Source: an uncultured Methanobrevibacter sp.
GTDB taxonomy: Archaea; Methanobacteriota; Methanobacteria; Methanobacteriales; Methanobacteriaceae
Reading direction: 5' to 3'
Assembly: GCA_900318035.1 (NCBI GenBank)
Contig: ONJC01000030.1
Location: 1-44,875 of the forward strand
Length of the DNA stretch: 44,875 nucleotides
In this document: positions 15,601 through 23,927 of the stretch, one piece after another
Numbering within the stretch: the first letter of the stretch is position 1
Layout: every line of letters begins with the position of its first letter
The notes under the pieces: model-generated
Database searches by the model: none
Told to the model about the DNA's origin: nothing
What the model saw: the letters and a program-made list of their open reading frames with translations, nothing else
Translations under genes and position numbers: made by a program

Positions 15601-18231
15601 TTTTGATTGGTACTTCTTATCGCCAGAGTATGTTAAAGTAATGGCGTAAGTATCTGCCTTTAAGTTTTCAAATGTGAAAGTGGTTTTTGTATATTGAATC
15701 TGTTTAGTTTGTGAAAGGTTTCCAATATTTACTGTTAAATTACCTTCCGCATCACTAGGAGTTGTGACTGTGATAACAACATCATCACCAAACATAATGT
15801 CATTTGTCTCTAATGAAATGCCGGGATTGGACTTTAAAAACTCAAAAGATTTAGTGATGTTAACGTTATTATAACTGACAGTCAAAGCACCATCACTAAA
15901 AGCAGTTAAAGTATAGACAAAGCTGGAATCAATACTGACAGTACTTTGGCTTGCAGCACCATTCAATGCCCTGATGTCTAAATTAATATCCGGCAAGTTT
16001 GAGTATTTGCTCCCATCATTTAAATAAAATACTGCTTTAACATTTGCTTTTTGATTATTCTCCAAAGCACTAACATCTGAAGTTAGATTTAAAGTAACAT
16101 AACTACCTAAATCTGAAGGAACATTACCCCACCAATTACAATCCAAAACACAATCATTAATGTTGCCATCCACTATTTTGGAATTGTTTAGCAATATGGA
16201 ATTGGTTAAGGAAGCAAAACCGTTATTGTAAACTAAAACCGCATCATTATTGATAAAGACGCATTTAGAAATAACAAGATTATCCTTATTCTGCTTGATG
16301 AAATTCTCACTGTTCAAATTATTGATTTTTAGATTTTTTAAAGTGAAGTTAGCATTACTGATAAATAAAGTAGTGCCTGTTAAGCAAGCATTGCCTTCCC
16401 CTTTGATAGTAACACCATAATTTATCTGAACATCACTTTCTGAGTAATCACCATCCAACAGAATAATGTTTTGACAAACATTTGCAAGTTCCAACGCTCT
16501 TTTGATAGTGCTAACTGGTTTGTCTCTAGAAATTCCATTGTTAGAATCATTTCCATTACTTTTAGAAACAAAAACATATTCTCTTGTGCTTGTTATAGTC
16601 ACCTCATTGGATTTCCTATTTGAAATGGTAGGAATTACATAAACATTACAGATATCTAAATCACCAAAATCAATAGAGAAAACAGTTGAATTAACAGTTT
16701 TCACATATTTACTATTAATATAAACATCATACAATGTCCTATTCAAAATATCATCATCATAATATGTTGGATTTTTTAAAGAAGCATTGATTTGCAATGT
16801 TGCATCTTCCCTGTCTTCACTTAACTTAACGAGAGTCAAATTAGAAAATACAATTGAATTACCAAGATAATAATTATTTGAGATGTTTTTAAATGAAGTA
16901 TCCCATAAATTTACATTTAAAGTATCGCCCAATCTAGTGTGATTAATAAATGAATTGTTAACAATAATCACATCAGGAGATCCATAACCTCCAACTGCTA
17001 AAGTACAAATTGCAGTACCAATAGATGCTGCATTGCTAATGAAAGTGGTGTCCCTGACTTCAAGTGAACCTTTATCCATCAGTGAAATTGCACCTCCACG
17101 GCCAGTACCATCAGACAATGAATCCACAGACCAACAATTATTAGCATTATCCTCAAATAAACAACCTTCAATATAAATATGTGGAATAGATTCATATTCA
17201 CATGCACCTATCGCACCACCACCATTATTAGTAGTACAATTATTCCCTATAAAAACAGAATTATAAACCTGCAAATAACTGTAAGTGTATAATGCTCCGC
17301 CATTCCATCCAGCAACATTATCAATGAAACTAGAATCATAAATAGTAGTATTTCCACCACCATGAGTATGGATTGCACCAGCCCACCAAAAAGACCTATT
17401 CTTAACAAAAGTAGTATTATAAACAGTTAACTTACCACAATTATTAATACACCCAGGTTCAGTAGACCCATAATTATTTTCAAAATAACAATTTTTAACA
17501 ATCATCGCAACAGATGCACCATTGCGATTAAAAACACTAAGGCAACCATAACCATTAGTACAATTTATAATAGAACAATTTTCAAAAGTAGCGGTTCCTT
17601 TATTAAGATGAACAATACAAGAATGACCATATTGTGTAATAATATTATAAAATTGACAATTCTTAATAATAGTATTCTTTTTACCACCAATTTTAAGAAA
17701 CATACCATCAGGCAACCGATTGCCCCCTCCAGCTTTAATCCATTTGAAAGTCACATTAATTAATGTAAGTCCCACTTTAGAATCATCTTTGACTTGCATT
17801 GCAAGGAATCTAAGTTGCATAGGTTCTGGAGATGAATCACCAATCCAAGATCCATCACCCCCAATAATTTTTACATTATTCTTAATATTAATTTGTTGAT
17901 TATCATCATAATTATCAGAAGGATAGAAATTTGTATTTTCTTTTAGTTTTAAAGTGTAATCTTTATCCGTTTGAGCACAATAATATTGTAATTCATTCCA
18001 GTCATTTACTACAATTTCATCGTCATCTGTAGTCTTTAACAAATCAGTACTTTCGATTTGAGATATATTTATCAAATCTACATCTTCTTTTTGATAAACA
18101 CTAACACTATCGACACTATCTGTTTCTTCTACTGTTAAATTATCAGAATTTTCGCTGGCAGACACCACACCTACTGAAAAAATTAATATGACTAATATAA
18201 TCAGAATAGAAAAATTTTTTTTAAAATTCAT
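9670..18231 (-). CDS. Giant secreted adhesin-like protein with beta-helix, propeller and Ig-like repeats
   Basis: The roughly 2853-residue surface protein starts at the ATG 18231, preceded by AGAGG; the upstream extension to 18252 lacks a ribosome site. Domains in order: signal peptide (1-26, ending VVSASE); a parallel beta-helix region rich in NCxFxNN turns (about 90-470) and a second helix-like block (about 560-700); several Ig-like repeats; a beta-propeller of PQQ/WD-like blades (about 1180-1495, e.g. ALDSEGNVLWKSDLGSK and DASGLIYVPTENS); about fourteen Ig-like repeats of 80-90 residues (signature YSGDxKY) to about 2690; a Lys-rich C-terminal domain. Asn/Thr-rich linkers separate the last repeats. 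No membrane anchor or sortase-like motif is visible, so attachment is probably by the basic C-terminal domain binding the pseudomurein wall (inference). Such proteins are typical of gut Methanobrevibacter. Confidence 0.88.
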   Translation of the reverse strand: MNFKKNFSILIILVILIFSVGVVSASENSDNLTVEETDSVDSVSVYQKEDVDLINISQIESTDLLKTTDDDEIVVNDWNELQYYCAQTDKDYTLKLKENTNFYPSDNYDDNQQINIKNNVKIIGGDGSWIGDSSPEPMQLRFLAMQVKDDSKVGLTLINVTFKWIKAGGGNRLPDGMFLKIGGKKNTIIKNCQFYNIITQYGHSCIVHLNKGTATFENCSIINCTNGYGCLSVFNRNGASVAMIVKNCYFENNYGSTEPGCINNCGKLTVYNTTFVKNRSFWWAGAIHTHGGGNTTIYDSSFIDNVAGWNGGALYTYSYLQVYNSVFIGNNCTTNNGGGAIGACEYESIPHIYIEGCLFEDNANNCWSVDSLSDGTGRGGAISLMDKGSLEVRDTTFISNAASIGTAICTLAVGGYGSPDVIIVNNSFINHTRLGDTLNVNLWDTSFKNISNNYYLGNSIVFSNLTLVKLSEDREDATLQINASLKNPTYYDDDILNRTLYDVYINSKYVKTVNSTVFSIDFGDLDICNVYVIPTISNRKSNEVTITSTREYVFVSKSNGNDSNNGISRDKPVSTIKRALELANVCQNIILLDGDYSESDVQINYGVTIKGEGNACLTGTTLFISNANFTLKNLKINNLNSENFIKQNKDNLVISKCVFINNDAVLVYNNGFASLTNSILLNNSKIVDGNINDCVLDCNWWGNVPSDLGSYVTLNLTSDVSALENNQKANVKAVFYLNDGSKYSNLPDINLDIRALNGAASQSTVSIDSSFVYTLTAFSDGALTVSYNNVNITKSFEFLKSNPGISLETNDIMFGDDVVITVTTPSDAEGNLTVNIGNLSQTKQIQYTKTTFTFENLKADTYAITLTYSGDKKYQSKELTSTVNVNKYESTTQLNLSTVNVGEDVIITVNTIATSTGNVTLSINNDTQTLTLNNSKANYTIKNIKRGDYLIKAIYNGDDKYLTSQDSKFIEVDNLNAAMTIKANDIIYGDLAIIKVTLNDDATGNVIVTIDGVANQSKLSNGEAEVSFTNLEAGSDKNITVFYSGDDTYFNLTKSATFNIAKADLTFSISSGDIKIGQFAEIIITVPQRTTGTFTIGEDVINIPLSGEVSYIIPDLEIGNYTYTATYNGNNYYTVSKTTSFTVSEYPIPQVQNEGFNTQNTHKSQYETLTNGNVAFTIPFDETLSGDLIIDSLGNAYLPTQNGIYAFNQTRQLWYFTSTSAAGNLSGIAIGRDVIIAPKSGDTLYFINQTTGERYGGSNLYQGSSLFAPVVDANATLYIPSEYQTATEDYKITIIPYKLWENGGDPTLISIGNTQPLCSPTLNENIIVVVSDGRLRIIDAKTLQTLAIKSGNYMSIRPIIGEGNIIYALLSDSVVAYNSNGAQVWKTKVSGGVGSTLVLDNEQGVYHVNSRGVLYKYDLVDGKQSKFSSLKVTSGVVIDANNNLYFGSNSMFYALDSEGNVLWKSDLGSKIIGNPVMDASGLIYVPTENSITALTYAPLSDPDLKVNVDDIVEGEKATITITWNSQTTGIVSYNVNGEDITVDAEDAKVTKVISGLTNGYYDVSVSYLGDMRFKEGTVTKTFVVRSTDDVANNIQFDGNQTFTFNLNNAQGNLTVNVAGKTYNKALINGQASITIDKLSPSDWDAVVTYSGDRQFNKANRTFSIEIPKYSVDLNEVISTENVVSRISVSLPVDATGNLTLSVGTKKYTETITAGNAVIIVDDLPEGNYSATLTYSGDNNYEGVSKTVSINPAKIKVILDDTNVIVKSGTQPKVSIKLNPEATGKFTLSVDGVEYSADISEELIISDLEPGNYTGTLTYSGDFRFSKASKEILFEVPKITLQFNDSNFVVSKLDDGIIVDVTLPSDAHGDIMLSVNGTNYTDKLTGGVSSLKVTGLTPKNYQATLTYAGSDKYEAISRVFRFSIGMVDVSFNDTTLNVKSPSPQPVVNVKFDREVTGNITVTVNGREFLKELINGSASVELTGLNPGNYSAIVAYSGDVKYGATEKTIKFEIPKISTTLENMIVKSNITAPVISIVLPFDATGNITVVVSGRSYTKELINGNATVDVEALAPGSYNATVTYSGDNKYDSSTKIVKVIVPKVAVELNNDILVVDGKNGSSSVSIDLPTDATGTLTVAVGGKTFSENIVDGKACVDVSGLAPGSYNATVTYSGNSKYDSITKTIGVNVAKVVTELNNNTLVIDSQNVSSGVSINLPEDATGTLSVTVDGKTYTENLVNGKATVNIPELADGEYNMTVTYSGDGKYEGMTKTTLINVTNTVVDNSTNTTVDNSTNASVKVDPVLVISADDVNAGESAVINVITSIETGKLVVNVDNKDYELVISNGESSVDISDLAVGNYTVVARFAGDDKFNEATNSTRFSVLKVNVPVTNETISIPESDTTEYSVSLPSDATGTLTVTVDGKEYSETLVNGKATVNIPELSEGSHNITVSYSGDSKYSPIIKSSVVVKNPANSTGGNNTGNATDDNNSTSGNNTNQSVSIPDEALSIPESGSDYSISLPNDATGTLTVTVDGVPYTQTLVNGKATVSIPELSEGSHNITVSYSGDSKYSPISKTSVVVKSPVNTTDDNNSTGENATQSVPDEAFTIPENGNDYSISLPSDATGTLTVTVDGVNYTETLVNGKATVNIPELTTGSHNITVTYSGDAEYSPITKSGVVVKAPVINLTGSNLNMLYTSGKYFKVRLTIDGQPFASQKVKITLNGKTYSRTTNANGYASIKIKLAPKTYNVKATYGNLTIAKKVTVKSIISAKNINAKRSAKTVKIKVTLKKVNKKYLKNKKVTLKFNKKTFKAKTNKKGVATFTIKNSVYKKLKTNKKYTYQVIYAKDKVKKTIKFKK
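10200..11075 (-). repeat. Three near-identical Ig-like repeat units in the adhesin gene
   Basis: Three consecutive units of about 300 nt encode nearly the same domain (GTLTVTVDG ... LVNGKATVxIPEL ... YSGDxxYSPI), separated by Asn/Ser/Thr linkers of different length. Similarity extends to the nucleotide level and is much higher than among the upstream Ig-like repeats, pointing to recent duplication or gene conversion. Confidence 0.75.
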
Positions 18232-18254
18232 AATTTTAACCTCTAATATCAATC

Positions 18255-18328
18255 CCCTATCTGATTTTTAAACATCAGAAAAAAAATAAAACCCTATCTG
18301 ATTTTTAAACATCAGAAAAAAAATAAAA
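18255..18328 (-). repeat. Two perfect 37-nt tandem repeats in the giant adhesin leader
   Basis: Units at 18255-18291 and 18292-18328 are identical. Each contains TCTGAT and ATCAGA arms around an 8-nt AT-rich loop, and an A-rich tract that reads as a T-run on the minus strand. They lie 24-97 nt before the adhesin ATG, between it and the terminator of the next adhesin gene, so they are probably in the promoter or 5' leader. Confidence 0.8.
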
Positions 18329-18365
18329 AATTCATTTTAAACTCAAAAAAATAAAATAAAAAGTT

Positions 18366-18387
18366 TAGTGAGAGTTTAATCTCACTA
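18366..18387 (-). terminator. Terminator hairpin overlapping the second adhesin stop codon
   Basis: TAGTGAGA (18366-18373) pairs with TCTCACTA (18380-18387). On the minus strand the TAG stop is the first three bases of the 5' arm and a T-rich tract (CTTTTTATTTTATTTTTTT) follows the hairpin. Confidence 0.75.
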
Positions 18388-21300
18388 TTTTATTGTTAAT
18401 TTTACTTTTTGGGTTGCTTCTTCGTATGTTTTGTCACCTTTATAACTTATTTTAGCTGTGTATGTGCCTTTTTTGTTTAAGTTAGTTATTTTGAAGGTGA
18501 CTTGTCCTTTGCTGTTGGTTTTACCAGTGAAGGTTTTACCGTTTGCAGTCAATTTGACTGTTTTAGGACTTAGATAGACTTTTCCGTCATATACTGATGG
18601 AATTGTGGATAAAGTTGCAGTGTACTTTTTGGTTTTAGCGGCTGCTTTGTATGTTTTTGCAGGAGCTTTTATTGTTATTGGTTTTTTATTCAGGTCTACA
18701 CATACGCATGCGAATGCGTTGGTGTAGTTTTCATCACCAGCAAAGTTGAAAGCCATTGTGTACCTACCTGCTCTTACCATGTTGAGTTTGTACGGATTGA
18801 AGCTACCGTTTTCATAGGTTGTTCTGTTGTAGATCTTGTTGTTTACAGCAAATTCCATATATACATTGGAAATCGGTTTGCCGTTAGCGTCTAACAGTGT
18901 TGTAGCATAGTATATTCCTTGTTCGCCTGCAGGACCATCTACGGCATAGCCGTTAATGGTAATTGCACGATCAGAAATATTGAATTGAGCCGCAACTTTA
19001 ACAACCTCAGGAACAGCTGCACTGTTCAGTTTCAAGGTAGTATTAGTACCAGTAATATTAGTATCACCAGCATAGTTAATGATAATTAAAGCACCGTCTT
19101 CACCTTTAAATGTGAACTTACCATCGTTATCAGTGGTTGTAAACTGTACAGCACCATTTACAATGTATGTAATTGGAGCACTAGCAATAACATTTCCATC
19201 ACTATCTTTAAGCACTATGGAAATGGTTAAATCATCATTAATTGTAATTTCACTGAATTCAGATGATTTTGGAACGACAGGTTCTGTTTTATTGGTTTCG
19301 ACAGTAGCAGTACCGTTCACATACTCAATAGGATATTCAACACCATCAATAACAACAGTTTCAGGAACTGTAACGTTAGTAGCGTTAGCCTTAGCTTCCT
19401 CTAATTGCTTAAGTAAATCATCGATTGTTTGGTTAGCAGCAACAAGATCCTCACTCAACTTAGTAGCATTAGCTTGAGTCTCATTTAACTCAACAGTCAA
19501 ATTATCAACCTTAGCATTAGCATCAGCCAAATCATCAGTTAAATCAGCAATCTTATCAGTAACATTAGCTAACTCACCAGTCAAATCATCAACCTTAGCA
19601 TTAGCATCAGCAAGATCATCAGACAATTTACTAGCATTAGCCTGAGTCTCATTTAACTCAACAGTCAAATCATCAACCTTAGCATTAGCATCAACCAAAT
19701 CATCAGTTAAATCAGCAATCTTATCAGTAGCATTAGCTAACTCACCAGTCAAATCATCAACCTTAGCATTAGCATCAGCCAAATCATCAGTTAAATCAGC
19801 AATCTTATCAGTAGCATTAGCTAACTCACCAGTCAAATCATCAACCTTAGCATTAGCATCAGCCAAATCATCAGACAATTTACTAGCATTAGCCTGAGAT
19901 TCATTTAACTCAACAGTCAAATTATCAACCTTGGCATTAGCTTCTTCTAATTGTTCTTTTAGTTCTGTGATGATTTTTTCTTCTGCTATTTTTATATCTG
20001 TGGTGGTTGTTGTTGGGTTGTATTTTTCATTTCCTGAGAATTTGATGTTTGCTGTGTAGTTTCCTTCAGGCATTCCTTCGATGTTTACTGTTGCTTTGCC
20101 GTTGTTTATGTCGCCGTAGAATTTTTTACCGTCGATGTCGACTAATATGATTCCGGAGTCAACATCTGTGATGTTTGCTTCGATTGTGGCGGTTCCTTCT
20201 TCGGATGGTGTTTGTTTTGCAGTTATGGAAGTTTCAGCTTTTTTGATTGTGTATTGTTGTGTTGTGCTGTCGCTTTCATAGTTGTTATCACCGGAGTAGG
20301 TGATGTCTGCAATGTATTCTCCTGGTTGGTTGTTTAGTTTAACAGTTATTGTTTCATTTGCATCAATGGTGTCTAGTTGTTTTCCATTGATTTTTATAGC
20401 AACATTTCCTGTAGCATCTGTTGGTAATTTAATTGTTAATGTTACATTGTCTTTTGCTGTTATGTTTTCAGTAGGTTCTACAATTACGTTCATTGAAGGT
20501 GTTGTTTTAATGATTGTAATTGTGGCTGATTTGGTAACATTATTGTGGTTTTCATCAGGATTTGTTGTTACAGTTAATGTGTATGTACCTGCGTCTAATT
20601 TTGGTAAGGTTATACTGTCTCCAGATACTGTGACTGCTATTTCAGTGTTGTTTTCATCAGTTAATATTGCAATAACATCATCTGTTGAGTTTTCAGTTAC
20701 TGCATTGATGACTGCTTCAGATGCATATGAAAATTCTTCATTGGAAATATCTAAACTGGAGTTTGCTTTATTAATGGTTAAATTAATTTTTTTAAGAACT
20801 GACTCATAATTAGAACCAACAATTGTTTCTACATCCAAACTATATTTTCCTGCAGGTAAAACATCTAAGTTAATGATACCTATTTCACTTGAAGTTGTGG
20901 CAACTGGATCATTGTCTTGGTTATAAACAACGACATCTACACCATCTGCATTGGTCATGTTAAATGGAATAGCTATGATATCACCATAGGTAAATGTTGC
21001 ATCTTCAATTTCAAGACCGGAAGGCACAGGGTCAACAGTTACAAAAGCAGTTGGATAATCCCTAGCTACGTATTTATCATTACCACCATATGACACATCT
21101 ACACTATATTCTGTTGCGTTTAAGTTAGTGAAAGGTACAGTCATTGTTTGACTAGCATTTAACTCTTTAGTATCATTACCGAATTTAATGACAACAGTAC
21201 CGTTAACATCTGCAGGCAAGGTAATATTTACTGTTGCAGTTTCACCAACTTTAACAGGACCAGTAACCACTTCAAAAATATAATCACTTACTTTAGATAC

Positions 21301-22839
21301 TGTTAAAGTAGTAGTGTTGAAACCGAATAAGTTATTTTCTGCTAAATTAATTTCAACATCATAAGTACCTTCTTTTAAAGTATCTGGAACAGTGTAGACA
21401 AGTGAATCTTTGCCAATAACTTCAACTCTTTCTGATTTACTGTAACTTCCATTGGAAACAGTTACCGTAACATTAGCAGTAATCGGTTGAGTGAAATTAA
21501 ATGTAATATTTTGATCATCACCATAATGAATACTTACAGGGTTACAAGTAATATTTACATTAGTGAATTCTAATTCAATAGGTTGCTTATGTAAAGTAGC
21601 AGTTACTAAATTGTTTGGACTATTACTAGTATAAATAGTTCTAAAATTACCATCAACTAATGTTACAGTATTAGAATCAAATACTCCTGTACTGGATTCT
21701 AATATAACATCCATATGTTGGAAATTTTCCATTCCATCTTGGTCTTCAGTACCATTCCAAGTCAATTTACCAACAATTTCATATTTACTATTACCCAAAT
21801 AATTTTGAGTTACATTAAATACAGCATACCTATTTATTGGAATAACAAAGTCATAATTATAATGTTCATTTAAATCCCAAAATACGCGCGGATGCACCCA
21901 ATTTGGAATATTATTCTGACCTAACCAAACATTTTTCATTGAAATATTCCAATCTGGAAGTTGAACCGTAGGCGCTCTTATTAAGATACCGTTTATATCA
22001 AAAGTACAATTTTCAAATGACGTAAATGTATCTATTCTTCGAGGAGATGTATATTCTGGAAATTCCGTATTATCAAACAATCCAGAACTACCACCTTCAA
22101 AATAACAATTTATAAACTTGGAATTATAACTCAAACCAGAGATAGTTTTTCCCGCCGTATTAGCAAATCCAATAAAAGAACAATTTTCAAATATTCCTAA
22201 ATCAGTTTCTCCATAAAAAGGCATGAAATAATTATACTCATCATAGTCTGGATCTGCCCAAACAGTAACTTCGCAAGATGTAGCATCAAAAATTAAATTT
22301 GAAAAGTTAAATTTTGCTGAACTGGAATATAATGAAAAAGCTTCAGCATTTAATGCAAGATTATCATTAAAATAATTTTTTATAATTACGGAACCATTAC
22401 CAACAATGTTTAAGTTATTAGTATTGAATTTTAAAGGAGAACTTAAATCTGATTCCCATCCGTCACCCAAATAATAAGTTCCGGCAAATACATTAATAGT
22501 TACTTTATCTTCCCCAGTTATACTATCACAAGCTAATTTAAAAGTTCTATAAGGATTATCAAAAGATCCATTACCTCCATCTAAAGTACGATTTTGACCT
22601 ACATAAATTACCTTTTCACTTGAACTTGAAGTTTCCCCATCACTCAATGCAGGCTCTTCGCTCACACCAAGTGGCTCTTCGTCAATCTCATCTGAAACAT
22701 CAATTGCTTCAGAGACTGCTTCATCAATAGCATCATCTGCTGCAACAACATCATCGCCGGCATCAGCCGCACTTGCAGCGCCGATACAGCAGATCAACAC
22801 TAAAAATAAAGCACATATTAAATATCTATTAAATTTCAT
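18385..22839 (-). CDS. Secreted adhesin-like protein with beta-helix, Ig-like repeats and coiled-coil stalk
   Basis: The 1484-residue protein has a signal peptide (about 1-24, ending GAASA), an acidic linker, a beta-helix-like region (about 80-330, e.g. NCSFIGFANTAGK), then Ig-like repeats (about 420-940, signature YSGDxxYE). Next comes a long heptad region (about 950-1155) built from DANAKVDDLT-type units, then two or three Ig-like domains ending in a Lys-rich YKGDKTYEEA module. The coil probably lifts the N-terminal head away from the wall. The ribosome site (GGAA) is weak and the leader contains a two-hairpin element. No anchor helix is visible. Its terminator overlaps the stop codon and the giant adhesin lies downstream on the same strand. 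Confidence 0.87.
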   Translation of the reverse strand: MKFNRYLICALFLVLICCIGAASAADAGDDVVAADDAIDEAVSEAIDVSDEIDEEPLGVSEEPALSDGETSSSSEKVIYVGQNRTLDGGNGSFDNPYRTFKLACDSITGEDKVTINVFAGTYYLGDGWESDLSSPLKFNTNNLNIVGNGSVIIKNYFNDNLALNAEAFSLYSSSAKFNFSNLIFDATSCEVTVWADPDYDEYNYFMPFYGETDLGIFENCSFIGFANTAGKTISGLSYNSKFINCYFEGGSSGLFDNTEFPEYTSPRRIDTFTSFENCTFDINGILIRAPTVQLPDWNISMKNVWLGQNNIPNWVHPRVFWDLNEHYNYDFVIPINRYAVFNVTQNYLGNSKYEIVGKLTWNGTEDQDGMENFQHMDVILESSTGVFDSNTVTLVDGNFRTIYTSNSPNNLVTATLHKQPIELEFTNVNITCNPVSIHYGDDQNITFNFTQPITANVTVTVSNGSYSKSERVEVIGKDSLVYTVPDTLKEGTYDVEINLAENNLFGFNTTTLTVSKVSDYIFEVVTGPVKVGETATVNITLPADVNGTVVIKFGNDTKELNASQTMTVPFTNLNATEYSVDVSYGGNDKYVARDYPTAFVTVDPVPSGLEIEDATFTYGDIIAIPFNMTNADGVDVVVYNQDNDPVATTSSEIGIINLDVLPAGKYSLDVETIVGSNYESVLKKINLTINKANSSLDISNEEFSYASEAVINAVTENSTDDVIAILTDENNTEIAVTVSGDSITLPKLDAGTYTLTVTTNPDENHNNVTKSATITIIKTTPSMNVIVEPTENITAKDNVTLTIKLPTDATGNVAIKINGKQLDTIDANETITVKLNNQPGEYIADITYSGDNNYESDSTTQQYTIKKAETSITAKQTPSEEGTATIEANITDVDSGIILVDIDGKKFYGDINNGKATVNIEGMPEGNYTANIKFSGNEKYNPTTTTTDIKIAEEKIITELKEQLEEANAKVDNLTVELNESQANASKLSDDLADANAKVDDLTGELANATDKIADLTDDLADANAKVDDLTGELANATDKIADLTDDLVDANAKVDDLTVELNETQANASKLSDDLADANAKVDDLTGELANVTDKIADLTDDLADANAKVDNLTVELNETQANATKLSEDLVAANQTIDDLLKQLEEAKANATNVTVPETVVIDGVEYPIEYVNGTATVETNKTEPVVPKSSEFSEITINDDLTISIVLKDSDGNVIASAPITYIVNGAVQFTTTDNDGKFTFKGEDGALIIINYAGDTNITGTNTTLKLNSAAVPEVVKVAAQFNISDRAITINGYAVDGPAGEQGIYYATTLLDANGKPISNVYMEFAVNNKIYNRTTYENGSFNPYKLNMVRAGRYTMAFNFAGDENYTNAFACVCVDLNKKPITIKAPAKTYKAAAKTKKYTATLSTIPSVYDGKVYLSPKTVKLTANGKTFTGKTNSKGQVTFKITNLNKKGTYTAKISYKGDKTYEEATQKVKLTIK
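19420..19970 (-). repeat. Tandem 84-nt repeats encoding the coiled-coil stalk
   Basis: Nearly identical DNA units encode 28-residue (four-heptad) blocks such as VDDLTGELANATDKIADL followed by TDDLADANAK. Variant blocks contain LNETQANASKL. Each block carries one or more N-x-S/T sequons (NAT, NVT, NAS, NET). Recombination between units could change stalk length. Confidence 0.85.
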
Positions 22840-23613
22840 GTTAACGTTTCCATGCTTTTTTTATTAAAAGAATACGGCTTCATAATATACATTGTATCAA
22901 TGTCTCGGACATTACTTCTTTTAATGAATTTCAAATTTTTTGTTTAAATCTTAAAATTCAGGTTTTAAAAGTGTTTTTTTATTATTTGCGGATAATTTAT
23001 CCTTGATTAAAATAATTATAAGTTTTCAGTTTGTTAATTCTATTTTAAGTGATGGTGACCTTTTGGTTACATTCATTTTTCAGGACGGTTTTTTGGTTAA
23101 ATTTAAAAATAGCTTAAAAAATTTGGTAACTTTCCAAATCATGACATTTACTGTCTAAATTTGTAAATTGAATGTTTTTTGTTGGATTTTGATTTAATTA
23201 AAAAAATATTATTGGTTGACTTGTGGTAAATAAGTGAATAATGTACTATTTATTTTAGATTTTTGAATCTGATTCAGTGAAATTGATTTTTCAGATGAAC
23301 AGCTAAATTGGTGAAAATAATCAGCATCCTTAAAATGATCAGTTAAATATTTGTATAACTCCAATATTTATATAATTCAATTTTAAATTCTTATTATTAC
23401 TTTTAACAAGAAATTAGCTTAAAACAAACGATTTTGCGAATTTTTACAAATTCAAGTCCGATTGATAAATAGCAAAGTATATATTAATATATGGATAAAT
23501 CATATACTGAGTATAACTAATAAAGTTATTTTTACTAAATAATGTTTTAAAGTGATTTAAACTTAATTTAGTAAATAATAAATAATTATACTTAAATTTT
23601 ATAAAAACAGAAG
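22840..23613. other. Gene-poor leader/intergenic region upstream of the adhesin
   Basis: No convincing gene is seen. The stretch must contain the promoter of the 1484-residue adhesin (minus strand) and holds structured element copy A at 22889-22915. Confidence 0.45.
22889..22915. promoter_or_regulatory. Two-hairpin element, copy A (adhesin leader)
   Basis: The 27-nt element contains CATTG-TAT-CAATG and ATGTC-TCG-GACAT, which share the central ATG and so cannot both form. It lies 50-76 nt before the adhesin start codon, probably in the mRNA leader. A second copy with the same stems and different loops lies at 23642-23668. Confidence 0.5.
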
Positions 23614-23614
23614 G

Positions 23615-23750
23615 GCTTCAATCAAATCTTAAAAATCAGATACATTGATACAATGTCTGAGACATCACCCAGCCATCAAAAATCAGATATGATTTTCAAG
23701 ACCGAAGGAAAAAACTGGTTTTTCCCAAAACCTATCGAGTGATTGAAAGC
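23615..23750 (+). ncRNA. Candidate structured RNA or regulatory element containing copy B
   Basis: GCTTCAATCA (23615-23624) pairs with TGATTGAAAGC (23740-23750, one bulge), enclosing: the two-hairpin element copy B (23642-23668: CATTG-ATA-CAATG and ATGTCTGAGACAT), two AAAAATCAGATA motifs (23631-23642 and about 23677-23689), and a hairpin GGAAAAAAC/GTTTTTCC (23707-23725). No reading frame accounts for it. Strand and transcription are inferred; it could be DNA-level regulatory sequence. Confidence 0.35.
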
Positions 23751-23899
23751 AAATAAAAACATTGAATCAAGCATTTTTTAATTTTTTGTTGAGGTCTAAA
23801 AAAAATACTTCAATACAATCCAAACAATTACTTTCTTTTTAATAGGTAGTAAAATAATTTCAATTTTTATTTTACATTTTCTACTTTTTTACCTTTTAG

Positions 23900-23907
23900 T
23901 ATAAATA
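23900..23907 (+). promoter_or_regulatory. TATA box for a leaderless mini-gene
   Basis: TATAAATA matches the archaeal TATA consensus and its centre is about 25 nt before the ATG at 23928, the spacing expected if transcription starts at the start codon. Confidence 0.45.
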
Positions 23908-23927
23908 GCTACCCCACATTTTAACAG

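Noticed and set aside
19420..19970. CRISPR-like array
   Set aside because: Regular repeats are coding heptad units with no unique spacers.
23740..23765. GATTGAAAGC resembling the end of a CRISPR repeat
   Set aside because: Occurs once; no repeat-spacer periodicity.
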